Assembly (NCBI GenBank): GCA_947501265.1
Contig: CANMVY010000001.1
Span: forward strand, 310,001 to 374,000
Direction of reading: 5' to 3'
DNA: 64,000 nucleotides
Origin: Bacteroidota bacterium
GTDB taxonomy: Bacteria; Bacteroidota; Bacteroidia; UBA7662; CANHCV01
Shown: positions 8,641 through 17,219 of the stretch, piece by piece
How the letters are laid out: every line of letters starts with the position of its first letter
How positions within the stretch are numbered: position 1 is the stretch's first letter
Notes under the pieces: generated by a model
Databases searched by the model: none
The model's input: only the letters and a program-made list of their open reading frames with translations
What the model was told of the DNA's origin: nothing
Made by a program: the position numbers and the translations under genes

Positions 8641-9857
8641 TGCAGCCCCACCTCCATCTTCTGGTTCCACAAATCACCGAAAGAGCACGGCTTACCTTCA
8701 AGCATCTTTTTACCGATTACTTGGGATGGACATTCAGCATGGAGGTTACTCAACAACCTCATTACCAACATCCAACCGTAAGTTGTTTACCGGAACCCTT
8801 GGATGGCATTCCCAATTTGCCCAGCGGATCCATCCTGTTTTCCAAAAGTATTCAGGCAAATCTTGAATTTCCAAGCCAATCGATATCCACTGATTCGTTT
8901 CATTTTCCATTCGATTTGCCCTCGATTGCGTTTTTCCTGCTGTCGAACATGCAAGAAAGAGCCGACTCCACCCGAGATGCTTGGAATCGCCTTCCCGCAT
9001 CAGCCAGGGTCGCCCAGCTGTATGGAATTTACCATCAAAACATCATCGGTCGCTGGGCTCAACAATTGGGACAGTGGCTTCAACAACATTTTCCTGAGTT
9101 AACGCCATCCAAATTACCTATCCGCGAGCAAATCACCGTGGATGTTGACCACTTGTTTCAGGAATTCGGAAAACCCCTGCTCCCGTTTTTGCGCGGAGCG
9201 GTAGGATGCGCTCGCAGGGGTCATCTGCAAGAATTAAAATCGCGCTATCAATGGTGGAAAGGCACAAAACCCGACCCCTTCGACCATTTTGAACGCTATC
9301 CCCAATCATCTATCTTGTTTATTCAAATGGGAAATCGTGGAGGAATCGACAAATCGATGGGTGCCCAAAATCCCTTCTTCCGAAAAAAAATCAAGGAACT
9401 TTCCGAAACATTTTCCATCGGTTTGCACCCTTCTTCCCGAGCGGCGATTTCTTTGAGTGATCTTCAAAAAGAAAAAGAGCAATTGGAAGAAATCATCCAA
9501 AAACCAGTTACTCAATCCCGTCAGCATTACCTACTTACCTCTCCTTCGCTTTGGAAAAATTTGCAGGCTATTGGAATCAAGGAAGATTTTACGGCGCTTT
9601 CGGCCGACCAAAACGGATTTCAGTTGGGAACAGCCTTGCCTGTAAATCATTACGACTTCGACTGCGAAAAAATAAGTGATTTGATTCGTGTTCCCAGTGC
9701 ATGGATGGACGCTACCGGTTACCATTACCAGCATTGGAATGATGCGAAAATGCAAGAAAACCACCAAAAAATGAAGGAGGAAAGCCTGAAATTCGGCGGT
9801 TGCTGGTGTCCGGTTTACCACAACAACTACTCCCTATTTTTGGATGAGGTGAATTGA
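8640..9857 (+). CDS. Polysaccharide-deacetylase-like protein (DUF7033 type)
   Basis: This 405-residue protein matches the Bacteroidota family annotated as polysaccharide deacetylase with an N-terminal DUF7033 domain. Visible marks are the acidic ITVDVDHLFQEFGKP strand near residue 161, the DPFDHFE turn, SIGLHPSSRA near residue 268, HYLLTSPSLWKNLQAIGI, and FQLGTALP. In typical members the segment after HP..W reads DFTxGY..FRAGT. Here it reads DFTALSADQNGFQLGTA, so the active-site surface may be altered. No signal peptide is visible. It starts in the stop codon of the MCE gene. A role in modifying a surface polysaccharide is inferred from family and context only. Confidence 0.65.
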   Translation: MQPHLHLLVPQITERARLTFKHLFTDYLGWTFSMEVTQQPHYQHPTVSCLPEPLDGIPNLPSGSILFSKSIQANLEFPSQSISTDSFHFPFDLPSIAFFLLSNMQERADSTRDAWNRLPASARVAQLYGIYHQNIIGRWAQQLGQWLQQHFPELTPSKLPIREQITVDVDHLFQEFGKPLLPFLRGAVGCARRGHLQELKSRYQWWKGTKPDPFDHFERYPQSSILFIQMGNRGGIDKSMGAQNPFFRKKIKELSETFSIGLHPSSRAAISLSDLQKEKEQLEEIIQKPVTQSRQHYLLTSPSLWKNLQAIGIKEDFTALSADQNGFQLGTALPVNHYDFDCEKISDLIRVPSAWMDATGYHYQHWNDAKMQENHQKMKEESLKFGGCWCPVYHNNYSLFLDEVN

Positions 9858-9879
9858 AGCAAATCGGCCTTCTGTTTCG

Positions 9880-9887
9880 TATTTTTA
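9880..9887 (+). promoter_or_regulatory. -7 element (TATTTTTA) four bases before the symporter start
   Basis: TATTTTTA differs from TAnnTTTG only in the last base and is followed by CCCC and the ATG at 9892. It belongs to the eight-gene group with an N4 spacer that looks leaderless. Confidence 0.5.
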
Positions 9888-9891
9888 CCCC

Positions 9892-11262
9892 ATGAAGCCA
9901 TTGTTCTCGACCAAGTCATTAACCCGAATGGCGCTTATTTTCGGGTTACTCACCAGTATTTTTCACATCATCGGTCCGTGGCAGGGCTGGGTTAATTTAG
10001 CACCATCGGTTTTGGAATCATCCCGTTGGATTACCCTCATCGTTCTTTTTGCGTTGGGAATCAAACGGAAATCGCTCACGTTTTGGATCTTTTTTTCCAT
10101 GTTGTTGGGTGCCGAAGTGGGCGTTCAATTCCCAGATATCGCTAAAAACCTGAAGGTTTTATCGAAGATCTTCCTTCATTTGATCAAATCCATCATTGCC
10201 CCGCTCTTGTTTGGAACCTTGGTCGTGGGCATTGCGGGGCATTCCGACCTCAAACAAGTAGGACGAATGGGATGGAAATCCCTGCTCTATTTTGAAGTAG
10301 TAACTACGTTAGCCTTGGTGATTGGCTTATTGGCCATCAACCTTTCAGGCATCGGTTGGGGTGTGAATTTAGCTCCCGACACGGTAGATGCCGATTTGCT
10401 TTCTAAAACCCAAAATCCACAAACGTGGGACGAAATCATCCTCCATACCTTTCCCGAAAACATCGCTAAATCGGTAGCCGATGGACAAATCTTGCAAATT
10501 GTGGTGTTCAGCGTATTATTTGGGATTGGTTTAGCAATGGTAAAAGACGAAAAGAAAAAGAAACCCATTTTAGATTTTGCCGAAGGACTGAGCGAAGTGA
10601 TGTTCAAGTTCACCAATTTGGTGATGTACGTTGCACCACTCGCCGTGGGCGGTGCGATTGCTTACACCGTTTCCAAAATGGGATTGGACGTTTTGGCCAA
10701 TTTGTTCAAGCTGGTTGCTTTGTTGTATGTAACCTTGGCCGTTTTCATTTTTGTCATTTTACTGCCCATTGCGTTGTTGGTAAAAGTTCCGATCAAGAAA
10801 TTCATGGAGGCCGTAAGCGAGCCGGTTTCCATTGCCTTTGCCACGGCCTCTTCCGAAGCAGCCCTTCCTAAAGCCCTCGAAAAAATGGAAGCCATGGGGG
10901 TTCCCCGAAAAATTGTGAGTTTTGTATTGCCTACAGGTTACAGCTTCAACCTCGATGGAACCACCCTCTATTTGTCGCTCGCAGCCGTTTTCATTGCTCA
11001 AGCGAGCGGAATCGACCTCACCATTTCCCAAGAAATCATCATGTGCTTCACCCTGATGCTTACCTCCAAAGGAGTAGCAGGAATTCGAGGCGCCTCGTTC
11101 CTCATTCTTGTTGCCACCGTTGAATCGCTCGGATTAGATCCACAAAAAGCCTTTGCCCTTTTAGCCGTGGATGCGTTGATGGACATGGGTCGTACCAGCG
11201 TGAACGTGATTGGAAACTGTTTGGCGACCGTGGTGGTGGCCAAATGGGAAAAGGAGATGTAA
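9892..11262 (+). CDS. Dicarboxylate/amino acid:cation symporter (DAACS)
   Basis: The 456-residue membrane protein belongs to the GltP/DctA family, which imports glutamate, aspartate or C4-dicarboxylates with H+ or Na+. Signature segments are visible: SIIAPLLFGTLVVGIAGH (TM3 region), the hairpin 1 serine-rich stretch FATASSEAALPKALEKM (about 320), GYSFNLDGTTLYLSLA (the NMDGT-like binding motif, about 350), the TSKGVAGIRGASF hairpin 2, and a final DALMDMGRTSVNVIGN helix. The substrate cannot be fixed, but the conserved MGRTSVNV Arg favours acidic substrates. It has its own promoter box and is followed after three bases by an MBL-fold gene. Confidence 0.9.
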   Translation: MKPLFSTKSLTRMALIFGLLTSIFHIIGPWQGWVNLAPSVLESSRWITLIVLFALGIKRKSLTFWIFFSMLLGAEVGVQFPDIAKNLKVLSKIFLHLIKSIIAPLLFGTLVVGIAGHSDLKQVGRMGWKSLLYFEVVTTLALVIGLLAINLSGIGWGVNLAPDTVDADLLSKTQNPQTWDEIILHTFPENIAKSVADGQILQIVVFSVLFGIGLAMVKDEKKKKPILDFAEGLSEVMFKFTNLVMYVAPLAVGGAIAYTVSKMGLDVLANLFKLVALLYVTLAVFIFVILLPIALLVKVPIKKFMEAVSEPVSIAFATASSEAALPKALEKMEAMGVPRKIVSFVLPTGYSFNLDGTTLYLSLAAVFIAQASGIDLTISQEIIMCFTLMLTSKGVAGIRGASFLILVATVESLGLDPQKAFALLAVDALMDMGRTSVNVIGNCLATVVVAKWEKEM

Positions 11263-11265
11263 TCC

Positions 11266-12051
11266 ATGGCGAAATTCACCTTTTTAGGCACAGGTACTTC
11301 AACGGGAATCCCACTTTTGGGATGCCAATGCCATACCTGTTCCAGCCCAGATCCTCGGGATCAACGATTAAGAAGCAGTGCATTACTCGAAATTGATCAC
11401 CGCCTCTACACCATCGATTGCGGACCCGATTTTCGGCAGCAGTTGTTGCGTGCCGGAGTTTCGAACTTGAGCGGCATTTTATTTACCCACGGCCATCGGG
11501 ATCATACGGCAGGGTTGGATGATATTCGAGCCATCAATTTCATCCATGATAAAGCGCTACCCATTTATTTAACCGAAGAGCTTTTGGAACAATTGAAATT
11601 CGACTTTCGGTACATGTTCGATGAAAACAACAAATACCCCGGAGTTGGAGAAGTTGAGATCCACCATTTTGATGATAAGCCCTTTTTTCTGCCGGAAGAT
11701 GTAACGGTACAACCGATTCCGGTTTGGCACGGACATTTGCCGGTGCACGGATTTCGAATCGGGAACTTGGCGTACATTACCGATGCCTCCATCATTCCTG
11801 AAAAAACCTGGCCCCTCTTAGAAGGCATTGAAATATTGATCATCAATGCTCTACGCGATGCACCACACCACTCGCATTTTACGGTAGCTCAAGCCATCGA
11901 AATTAGCGAGCAACTTGGAAATCCTAACACGTATTTCACCCACATTGCTCACCAATTCGGAAGGTATGCCGAACGAAATCCGCAATTTCCATCGCACATC
12001 CAAATGGCATACGATGGGTTGACGATTGAATTCGATCCATCATGGACTTAA
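11266..12051 (+). CDS. MBL-fold metallo-hydrolase (PhnP-like)
   Basis: This 261-residue protein is a metallo-beta-lactamase-fold hydrolase. The GTGTSTGIPLLGCQCHTC start, the metal motif HGHRDHTAGLDD (about residues 73-84), PVWHGHLPVHGFRIG, YITDASIIPE and a final YFTHIAHQFG cover the expected metal ligands. The sequence order matches the PhnP-type cyclic phosphodiesterase branch common in Bacteroidota. The natural substrate is unknown. It follows the symporter by three bases and overlaps the RqcH-like gene by ten bases, so the three are probably one transcript. A link of the hydrolase to ribosome rescue is not established. Confidence 0.85.
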   Translation: MAKFTFLGTGTSTGIPLLGCQCHTCSSPDPRDQRLRSSALLEIDHRLYTIDCGPDFRQQLLRAGVSNLSGILFTHGHRDHTAGLDDIRAINFIHDKALPIYLTEELLEQLKFDFRYMFDENNKYPGVGEVEIHHFDDKPFFLPEDVTVQPIPVWHGHLPVHGFRIGNLAYITDASIIPEKTWPLLEGIEILIINALRDAPHHSHFTVAQAIEISEQLGNPNTYFTHIAHQFGRYAERNPQFPSHIQMAYDGLTIEFDPSWT

Positions 12052-13508
12052 CGCAATCCTACTTTTTGGTTCGCCAGTTCGCGCGGGAAATTCAACCGTT
12101 CTTGGAAGGCGGAAGGTTGTTGGAATGTTTCAGCAATTCTCCCCAACAATTTACCATTTGGGTGGAAGTATCGGGGAAAGTGTGCAGTTTGGCCTTCGAT
12201 TTTACCCCTAACGCGCTTTATTACCGCTTTTTTGAAGACGAAATTGCCAAAGCAAAAACATGGAATCCCCAGTTTCGAGATGCCCAACAGCTTCCTATTT
12301 TGGAGGTGATGCCCCACCTATCCGATCGCAGTTTTTCCATTCGAACGCACGGTGGGGCCTTGGTATTTTTGGCGTATGGAGCGGCATCCAATATTTTATG
12401 GATTCCCACCGAAGGAGAAACCGATGCATTTCGAAAAAATAGATCCAACGATCTCAAAGCCAAGTTGAACCATTGGATGCAGGATGAACCCGAAATTCCT
12501 ACTTCTTTTTGGGAAAGTGCTGTGGGGAAAAAATGGACCAAAAACTGGACTTCCGAGGAACTTCTCACAGCGTCAAAACAAAGTACTTGGCATTGGGAGA
12601 AGGACGAAAACGGATTCTTAACGCTTCAAACAGGAGGAAAACCCCATTCCCTGTTGGAAACGTTGAGGCAAGGAATTGGGAAAGTACTTGCCATCAACAA
12701 AAAACAATTGGCGTTTCTATCTGCCAAAAAAACAATCGAAAGCCAATGGGTTCAAGCTAAAGGTAGGAAAGAAAAGGTAGAAACTCGATGGTTAGAATTG
12801 GCCGAATCAGGCAAATACGAACATTGGGGTCACGTATTGATGGCCCATTTGCCGAAAATTCAAGAGGGCAGTAAATCGGCAGAGTTGATCGATTATTTGA
12901 CGCAAAAACCCATTAAAATCCCGTTAAAGTCGGATCTTTCTCCCCTCAAAAATGCGGAGCGTTACTTCCGCAAAGCCAAGAATGAAAAGTTAGAAGAATC
13001 GTTTGTGGCCGCAGATTTAGAGCGGGTTACGCAACGATTGGCAGAATTAAATGAGCAAAAAGAAAAGCTAGATAGAGGAAGTTTTTCCGAAAGCGATTGG
13101 AAAACGTGGGGCCAAGAAAATCGGAAGAAGGAGCAAAACGAATCCCTACCCTTTTTGCGGTTCGAGCATGCAGGATGTGAAATTTGGGTGGGGAAAAATG
13201 CAGGAAACAACGATGAATTGCTGCGGGCTGCAAAACCGAACGACCATTGGTTGCACGCTTACGGAAGCGGCGGAAGTCACGTCATCATCAAAAATCCTCA
13301 GAAAAAAACGCCGAATCTGGCGGCTGTTCAATTCGCTGCGGCCTTGGCTGCCAAATACTCCAAACAGCGGGGCAGCGAAAGTGTGCCCGTTCAATTTACC
13401 CAACGCAAGTTTGTGAGGAAACGAAAAGGAAGCGCTCCTGGCCTCGTGGCTGTGGATCGATTTGAAACGATTTTTGTGGATTGGCGAGAGGTTTTAGAAA
13501 CCAATTGA
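12042..13508 (+). CDS. RqcH-like NFACT protein (ribosome quality control)
   Basis: The 488-residue product has an N-terminal NFACT region, a helical coiled-coil middle (about 310-350, NAERYFRKAKNEKLEE...ADLERVTQRLAELNEQKEKLDRG), and a C-terminal NFACT-R/DUF814 RNA-binding domain. The last contains GCEIWVGKNAGNNDELL, NDHWLHAYGSGGSHVIIK and SVPVQFTQRKFVRKRKGSAPG. RqcH binds obstructed 50S subunits and adds C-terminal alanine tails to stalled chains. The invariant GGSHVI core is present, so a functional protein is likely. It overlaps the MBL hydrolase upstream. At 488 residues it is shorter than Firmicutes RqcH (about 570). Confidence 0.82.
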   Translation: MDLTQSYFLVRQFAREIQPFLEGGRLLECFSNSPQQFTIWVEVSGKVCSLAFDFTPNALYYRFFEDEIAKAKTWNPQFRDAQQLPILEVMPHLSDRSFSIRTHGGALVFLAYGAASNILWIPTEGETDAFRKNRSNDLKAKLNHWMQDEPEIPTSFWESAVGKKWTKNWTSEELLTASKQSTWHWEKDENGFLTLQTGGKPHSLLETLRQGIGKVLAINKKQLAFLSAKKTIESQWVQAKGRKEKVETRWLELAESGKYEHWGHVLMAHLPKIQEGSKSAELIDYLTQKPIKIPLKSDLSPLKNAERYFRKAKNEKLEESFVAADLERVTQRLAELNEQKEKLDRGSFSESDWKTWGQENRKKEQNESLPFLRFEHAGCEIWVGKNAGNNDELLRAAKPNDHWLHAYGSGGSHVIIKNPQKKTPNLAAVQFAAALAAKYSKQRGSESVPVQFTQRKFVRKRKGSAPGLVAVDRFETIFVDWREVLETN

Positions 13509-13521
13509 AGCCGTATTTCCC

Positions 13522-13529
13522 TATTTTTG
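13522..13529 (+). promoter_or_regulatory. -7 element (TATTTTTG) four bases before the permease start
   Basis: An exact TAnnTTTG match followed by TTGA and the ATG at 13534. Transcription would start at or beside the start codon. Confidence 0.6.
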
Positions 13530-13533
13530 TTGA

Positions 13534-14595
13534 ATGACTCCCCGCCAACTTTTTTGGAAACGATTTTTGAGTCACCGTCCAGCGGTGTTCAGCTTGGGGA
13601 TCATCCTTCTCTTTACCGTCACCGCATTTTTGGGGTACCTTATCATTCCCGACACTTCCACCACCGTTAACCAGCAATGCTTACCCCTCACGGCGGCGAA
13701 AATGGGACAACCGGTGACCTACCTCTACGAGTCGCCGCCTCAACGGTTTCAATCGTGGAGCCAAGCATTTACCGGAAACCCTTCGCCCGTTATTCGGCAT
13801 GCGATTGAACCCACATCGGCGGTGGTTAAGCAGCAACGATGGGAGGCAACGATGTTGGGCACCGACCGAAAAGTTTCGGTTCCCTACGTCAACGAAAACC
13901 AAATCCAACGAACCCATTATTTTTTAGGTAGCGACGGATTTGGTCGGGATTTGTGGAGCCGCTTGGTCATCGGACTGCGGGTTTCTTTGTCGGTAGGGTT
14001 GGTGGCTGTTTTCATCAGTTTATTGGTTGGCATTGTTTTGGGTTCCATGGCAGGATATTTCGGCGGTTGGATCGACACCCTTATTCTTTGGCTCATTCAA
14101 GTATTTTGGTCAATTCCTGGATTGTTATTGGTGATGGCCATTTCCATTGGATTGGGGAAAGGGATTCAAACGGTTTTTTTAGCGGTGGGATTGGGCATGT
14201 GGGTTGAAGTGGCTCGGGTGGTTCGTGCCGAAATTCGCTCGTTGAAGGAAAGAGAATACGTCCTCGCAGCCAAATTGATGGGATTTTCGGCCCCAAGAAT
14301 CATTTTTGTTCACATCATGCCTGCACTTTGGGGGCCGCTCATCATCCTGTCTTCGGCCAACTTCGCCAATGCCATTTTGGTTGAAAGCGGATTGAGCTTT
14401 TTGGGATTGGGTGTTCAGCCGCCCATGCCATCGTTGGGCAGTTTAATTCGAGAAAATTATCCGTATTTGATGTTGGATGCCCTCCATCTTTTGGCGATTC
14501 CCGCCACCGTAGTGGTGGTTTTGGTGATGGCTTTCAACTGGTTGGGTAACGGGTTGAACGATGCGTTTCGCGTAAAACAATCCAATCAACGATGA
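13534..14595 (+). CDS. ABC transporter permease, OppC/DppC type
   Basis: This 353-residue inner-membrane permease belongs to the BPD_transp_1 family of peptide/nickel importers. The first transmembrane helix is at about 20-42. A long extracytoplasmic insert (about 45-130) follows, then the YFLGSDGFGRDLWSRLVIGLRVSLSVG entry motif (given here as two overlapping blocks), the EAA-like loop around LAAKLMGFSAPRIIF, and GLSFLGLGVQPPMPSLGSLI. OppC proteins work with an OppB partner, two ATPases and a binding protein, none of which is next to it. Its stop overlaps the SpoIIE-type phosphatase start (ATGA). Confidence 0.88.
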   Translation: MTPRQLFWKRFLSHRPAVFSLGIILLFTVTAFLGYLIIPDTSTTVNQQCLPLTAAKMGQPVTYLYESPPQRFQSWSQAFTGNPSPVIRHAIEPTSAVVKQQRWEATMLGTDRKVSVPYVNENQIQRTHYFLGSDGFGRDLWSRLVIGLRVSLSVGLVAVFISLLVGIVLGSMAGYFGGWIDTLILWLIQVFWSIPGLLLVMAISIGLGKGIQTVFLAVGLGMWVEVARVVRAEIRSLKEREYVLAAKLMGFSAPRIIFVHIMPALWGPLIILSSANFANAILVESGLSFLGLGVQPPMPSLGSLIRENYPYLMLDALHLLAIPATVVVVLVMAFNWLGNGLNDAFRVKQSNQR

Positions 14596-15758
14596 AAAAA
14601 GTTACGGAAGAGCAGTTGTTGGAAATGTTGGATGCGCTTCAACAGATGACGCAGTCGGTAAGTAACAATTTCAGTTCAAAATCGCTCATCGATATTTTTT
14701 ATTATCTGATTCAAACCCACATTGGGGCCGAAAAAATGACGTTGTTCCTTTTGGGAGATGCGGTTCCGGTGATCAAAACCAAGGGCTGCAATTTTGCCGA
14801 ACAAATTCCGCCCATGGAGTTATTGGAGCGGGAAACCATTGGCACGTTGGGTGCCGAATTGTACCAGGGATTCGATTTGGTGGTGCCGGTTTTACACAAA
14901 ACGAAAACGTTGGGATTGGTGTTGATTGGTCGGCGAGAGCCCTCGCAATATTTAGGATCGCCGGAACTTTCTTTTCTTCAAACCTTATGCAACATCATCG
15001 TTTATGCGCATGAGAATAAATCGCTATTTCGCGATAAAGTAAATCAGGAGAAGGTGAAGCAAGAGTTGAAAATGGCGGCGGCGATTCAAGAAAAACTCAT
15101 TCCTAAGGAGCTTCCGGAGCTTCCGCCCTTTTCGTTTTCGGGATTTTACAAGCCGTTTACCGAGGTGGGCGGCGATTATTTCGACGTGGTGAAAATGGCC
15201 GATGGCCGTTATTTGGTCATTGTAGCCGATGTTTCCGGCAAGGGATTGCCGGCAGCCTTACTCATGAGCAACATACAGGCGGCCACCCGCACCTTGATTC
15301 GTTACGAAACCGATCTTCGGAAAATTGTGGACGCCCTCAATCATTTGGTTTGGGATCACGCTCAGGGCGATCATTTCGTGGTGGCTTTTATGGGTGCGTT
15401 GAATTTAACGACCCGTAGTTTGGAGTACGTGAATGCCGGACAAGTTGCTCCGTTTTTTGTGGAGAATGGAAACATGTCGAGGTTGAAGGCGCAAGTTCAT
15501 CCGTTAGGGGTGCTTAGCCCCATGAAACCGTATTCCATGCATGAGTTGATTTTCAAAGAAAAGAGCGCTTTGTTTTTGTTTACCGACGGGCTGAGCGATT
15601 CGGTTTCCTTGGAGGTGGATCATTTCGATTTGCGGTTGGCCACCTTTTCCGAGGAGGGAGAAAGGGCCCCAGCGTGGGAGTCGAAATTCTTGGATCATTT
15701 GGGGCTGGGGCCCCACCGCGACGATTTGAGTTTGCTCACGGTCGCGTTTTTACCGTGA
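14592..15758 (+). CDS. PP2C/SpoIIE-type phosphatase with GAF-like N-terminus
   Basis: The 388-residue product begins with a helix and a GAF-like sensor region (about 20-140), then a linker helix (EKVKQELKMAAAIQEKLIP). The SpoIIE/RsbU-type serine phosphatase domain runs from about 170 to the end. Metal-binding and catalytic segments are visible: FTEVGGDYFDV, YLVIVADVSGKGLPAALLMS, LFTDGLSDS and HRDDLSLLTVAF. Such proteins usually dephosphorylate anti-anti-sigma factors in partner-switching modules. No RsbV/RsbW-type gene is nearby. It is translationally coupled to the OppC-like permease. No transmembrane segment is seen, so it should be cytoplasmic. Confidence 0.88.
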   Translation: MKKVTEEQLLEMLDALQQMTQSVSNNFSSKSLIDIFYYLIQTHIGAEKMTLFLLGDAVPVIKTKGCNFAEQIPPMELLERETIGTLGAELYQGFDLVVPVLHKTKTLGLVLIGRREPSQYLGSPELSFLQTLCNIIVYAHENKSLFRDKVNQEKVKQELKMAAAIQEKLIPKELPELPPFSFSGFYKPFTEVGGDYFDVVKMADGRYLVIVADVSGKGLPAALLMSNIQAATRTLIRYETDLRKIVDALNHLVWDHAQGDHFVVAFMGALNLTTRSLEYVNAGQVAPFFVENGNMSRLKAQVHPLGVLSPMKPYSMHELIFKEKSALFLFTDGLSDSVSLEVDHFDLRLATFSEEGERAPAWESKFLDHLGLGPHRDDLSLLTVAFLP

Positions 15759-15770
15759 TGGATGGGGGAA

Positions 15771-15797
15771 CGGTGTCTTCGAGAGCCTCAGACACCG
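15771..15797. terminator. Inverted repeat between convergent genes
   Basis: An 8-bp inverted repeat (CGGTGTCT / AGACACCG, 11-base loop) sits between the convergent phosphatase and TfoX-like genes. It has no T tract on either side, so a terminator role is only plausible. Confidence 0.3.
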
Positions 15798-15834
15798 GAA
15801 AATCCGCTCCCTGAGGGCCTCGAAGTTGATCTCT

Positions 15835-16083
15835 TCAACCCCTAAATACCGCTCGCAACGCTTGCTTTTCCTCCTCCCGAATCGAATTCCACGGCCGATC
15901 CTGCAAACCCATCTCCAGCGAATAAACAATCGACCAATGAAAAGGAACACCTACCGCCGATAACCGCTGCATGATTTCCGGGTAACTGCACTCCAACAAA
16001 TCTGACTCCGACTCAAAACCTGCAGCCGTAAACCAAGCCACCATCTTGGGTCCAAAATTCTTGATCTCACTAATTTTTCGCAT
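15835..16083 (-). CDS. Stand-alone TfoX C-terminal-domain protein
   Basis: From the ATG at 16083 the product is 82 residues and is almost entirely a TfoX_C domain. It reads ISEIKNFGPKMVAWFTAAGF, then a DLLECSYPEIMQRL helix and WSIVYSLEMGLQDRPWNSI, matching the GLEGAL..W pattern of the family. Full-length TfoX/Sxy proteins (competence regulators) carry an N-terminal domain that is absent here. The frame is open to 16215, but that part overlaps the divergent gene at 16137. A CACCTTTG box (16091-16098, minus) also lies seven bases before 16083. The helix-hairpin-helix-like domain may bind nucleic acid; the biological role is unknown. Confidence 0.6.
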   Translation of the reverse strand: MRKISEIKNFGPKMVAWFTAAGFESESDLLECSYPEIMQRLSAVGVPFHWSIVYSLEMGLQDRPWNSIREEEKQALRAVFRG

Positions 16084-16136
16084 TCCCCTGCAAAGGTGCA
16101 AAGCATCCAACAAAAAAGTGTAATTTTCCTCTTGAA

Positions 16137-16574
16137 ATGAACCCCAACGAATACCAAGGAAATACATATCCGCCTTCTCAGCCAAATTGGAATTCAGAAC
16201 CTCCCGCAAAACCAAAACGAAAAAACGGATGCGGCTTCTGGCTATGGATGCTCCTGCTCGGGAACATCATCGCCTTTCCCATAGGTTGGGCCGTCGATCA
16301 TTTTCTAGGGCTAGAAAATCCACACAGCCGTTTTCTCAAAGGTGAATCGCCTTCTTTCCGTTCCAACGGTAGAAGTTCCAATGACGAAACCCACTCCAGC
16401 GAATCCAACGAATACGGCTCCTATGTAGCTCCCCACATCACCCGCAGCGGCCGATTCGTAAAAGGACATTTTCGGAAGCGGGTTTCTACCAGCCCCAATG
16501 CCCTCAAAAACCGAATGCGGTCTCGTTATTACTACCAAACCCACAAATACCGCTACAAAAAACACCGAAAATGA
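16137..16574 (+). CDS. Small single-pass membrane protein, unknown function
   Basis: I do not recognise a family in this 145-residue protein. It has a proline-rich hydrophilic start (about 1-28), a basic KPKRKNG patch, and one transmembrane helix (about 32-54, FWLWMLLLGNIIAFPIGWAV). A low-complexity Ser/Asn-rich stretch and a strongly basic, Tyr-rich C-terminus (RMRSRYYYQTHKYRYKKHRK) follow. The basic tail could bind nucleic acid or cell-wall polymer, but this is a guess. It overlaps the following lipoprotein gene by four bases (ATGA), which supports it being real. It is divergent from the TfoX-like gene. Confidence 0.5.
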   Translation: MNPNEYQGNTYPPSQPNWNSEPPAKPKRKNGCGFWLWMLLLGNIIAFPIGWAVDHFLGLENPHSRFLKGESPSFRSNGRSSNDETHSSESNEYGSYVAPHITRSGRFVKGHFRKRVSTSPNALKNRMRSRYYYQTHKYRYKKHRK

Positions 16575-17119
16575 AAGCAATCTCCCTCCTCATCCTGCTC
16601 GCTTTTGCCTTTTCCTGCAACCCTAATCGGAATCAAAAATCTGAAAAATTATCCCAAAACGATTCCACTCAAACCGACTCCAACCTTGTTGAACCCCCAG
16701 CACAAGACATCGTCGACGAAGAAATGCAAACGGCATTCATGGTCATCCTCGATTCCAGCACCGACTACCACGCTCTTCGTTCCTTGGCCGAAAAAACCGC
16801 AACCGATTTTCAATTGGAATTCGACACTCTTGAGAAACAGTACTATCCCGATAAAAACCTCTGGGGCGTTGCGCTATGGTCGGAAGACGAAATCTACCGA
16901 GGCGAATATTATCCTCGAAGATCCGATGACGAAAAGCATCCGCTTTCGTTGGAATACCAACAATGGTACGACGATCGAAGTCGTGAAAAAAACTTGGTGT
17001 TAATGGCCGGAATTTTCTCGTTTTCCCTCGAAGCCGAAGAATACCTCAACAAATTCAGGGAGAAATTTCCCCATGCCTACATCCTTCAAAAGGAAATCTA
17101 CATGGGCTGTATGCACTAA
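16571..17119 (+). CDS. Small lipoprotein with SPOR-like tail, unknown function
   Basis: The 182-residue product has a signal peptide with a lipobox at FSC (Cys16), then a low-complexity Ser/Asn/Gln linker. A globular domain with DYHALRSLAEKTATDFQLEF follows. The C-terminal stretch LVLMAGIFSFSLEAEEYLNKFREKFPHAYILQKEIYMGC has the strand-helix-strand layout of SPOR-like peptidoglycan-binding domains, though the match is loose. It is coupled by ATGA to the small membrane protein upstream. Function is not known. Confidence 0.65.
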   Translation: MKAISLLILLAFAFSCNPNRNQKSEKLSQNDSTQTDSNLVEPPAQDIVDEEMQTAFMVILDSSTDYHALRSLAEKTATDFQLEFDTLEKQYYPDKNLWGVALWSEDEIYRGEYYPRRSDDEKHPLSLEYQQWYDDRSREKNLVLMAGIFSFSLEAEEYLNKFREKFPHAYILQKEIYMGCMH

Positions 17120-17219
17120 GAGGGAAACGGATCCTTTTCGAATCCGATCACTTGGCTATTCTGCACATCCCATCAATACAGTAAACCAATACAATAGAGC
17201 AGATCTTAATGCAGGATGT

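Noticed and set aside
17120-17219. Weak 5-bp hairpin (CGGAT / ATCCG) between convergent genes
   Set aside because: The stem is too short and has no T tract; not reported as a terminator.
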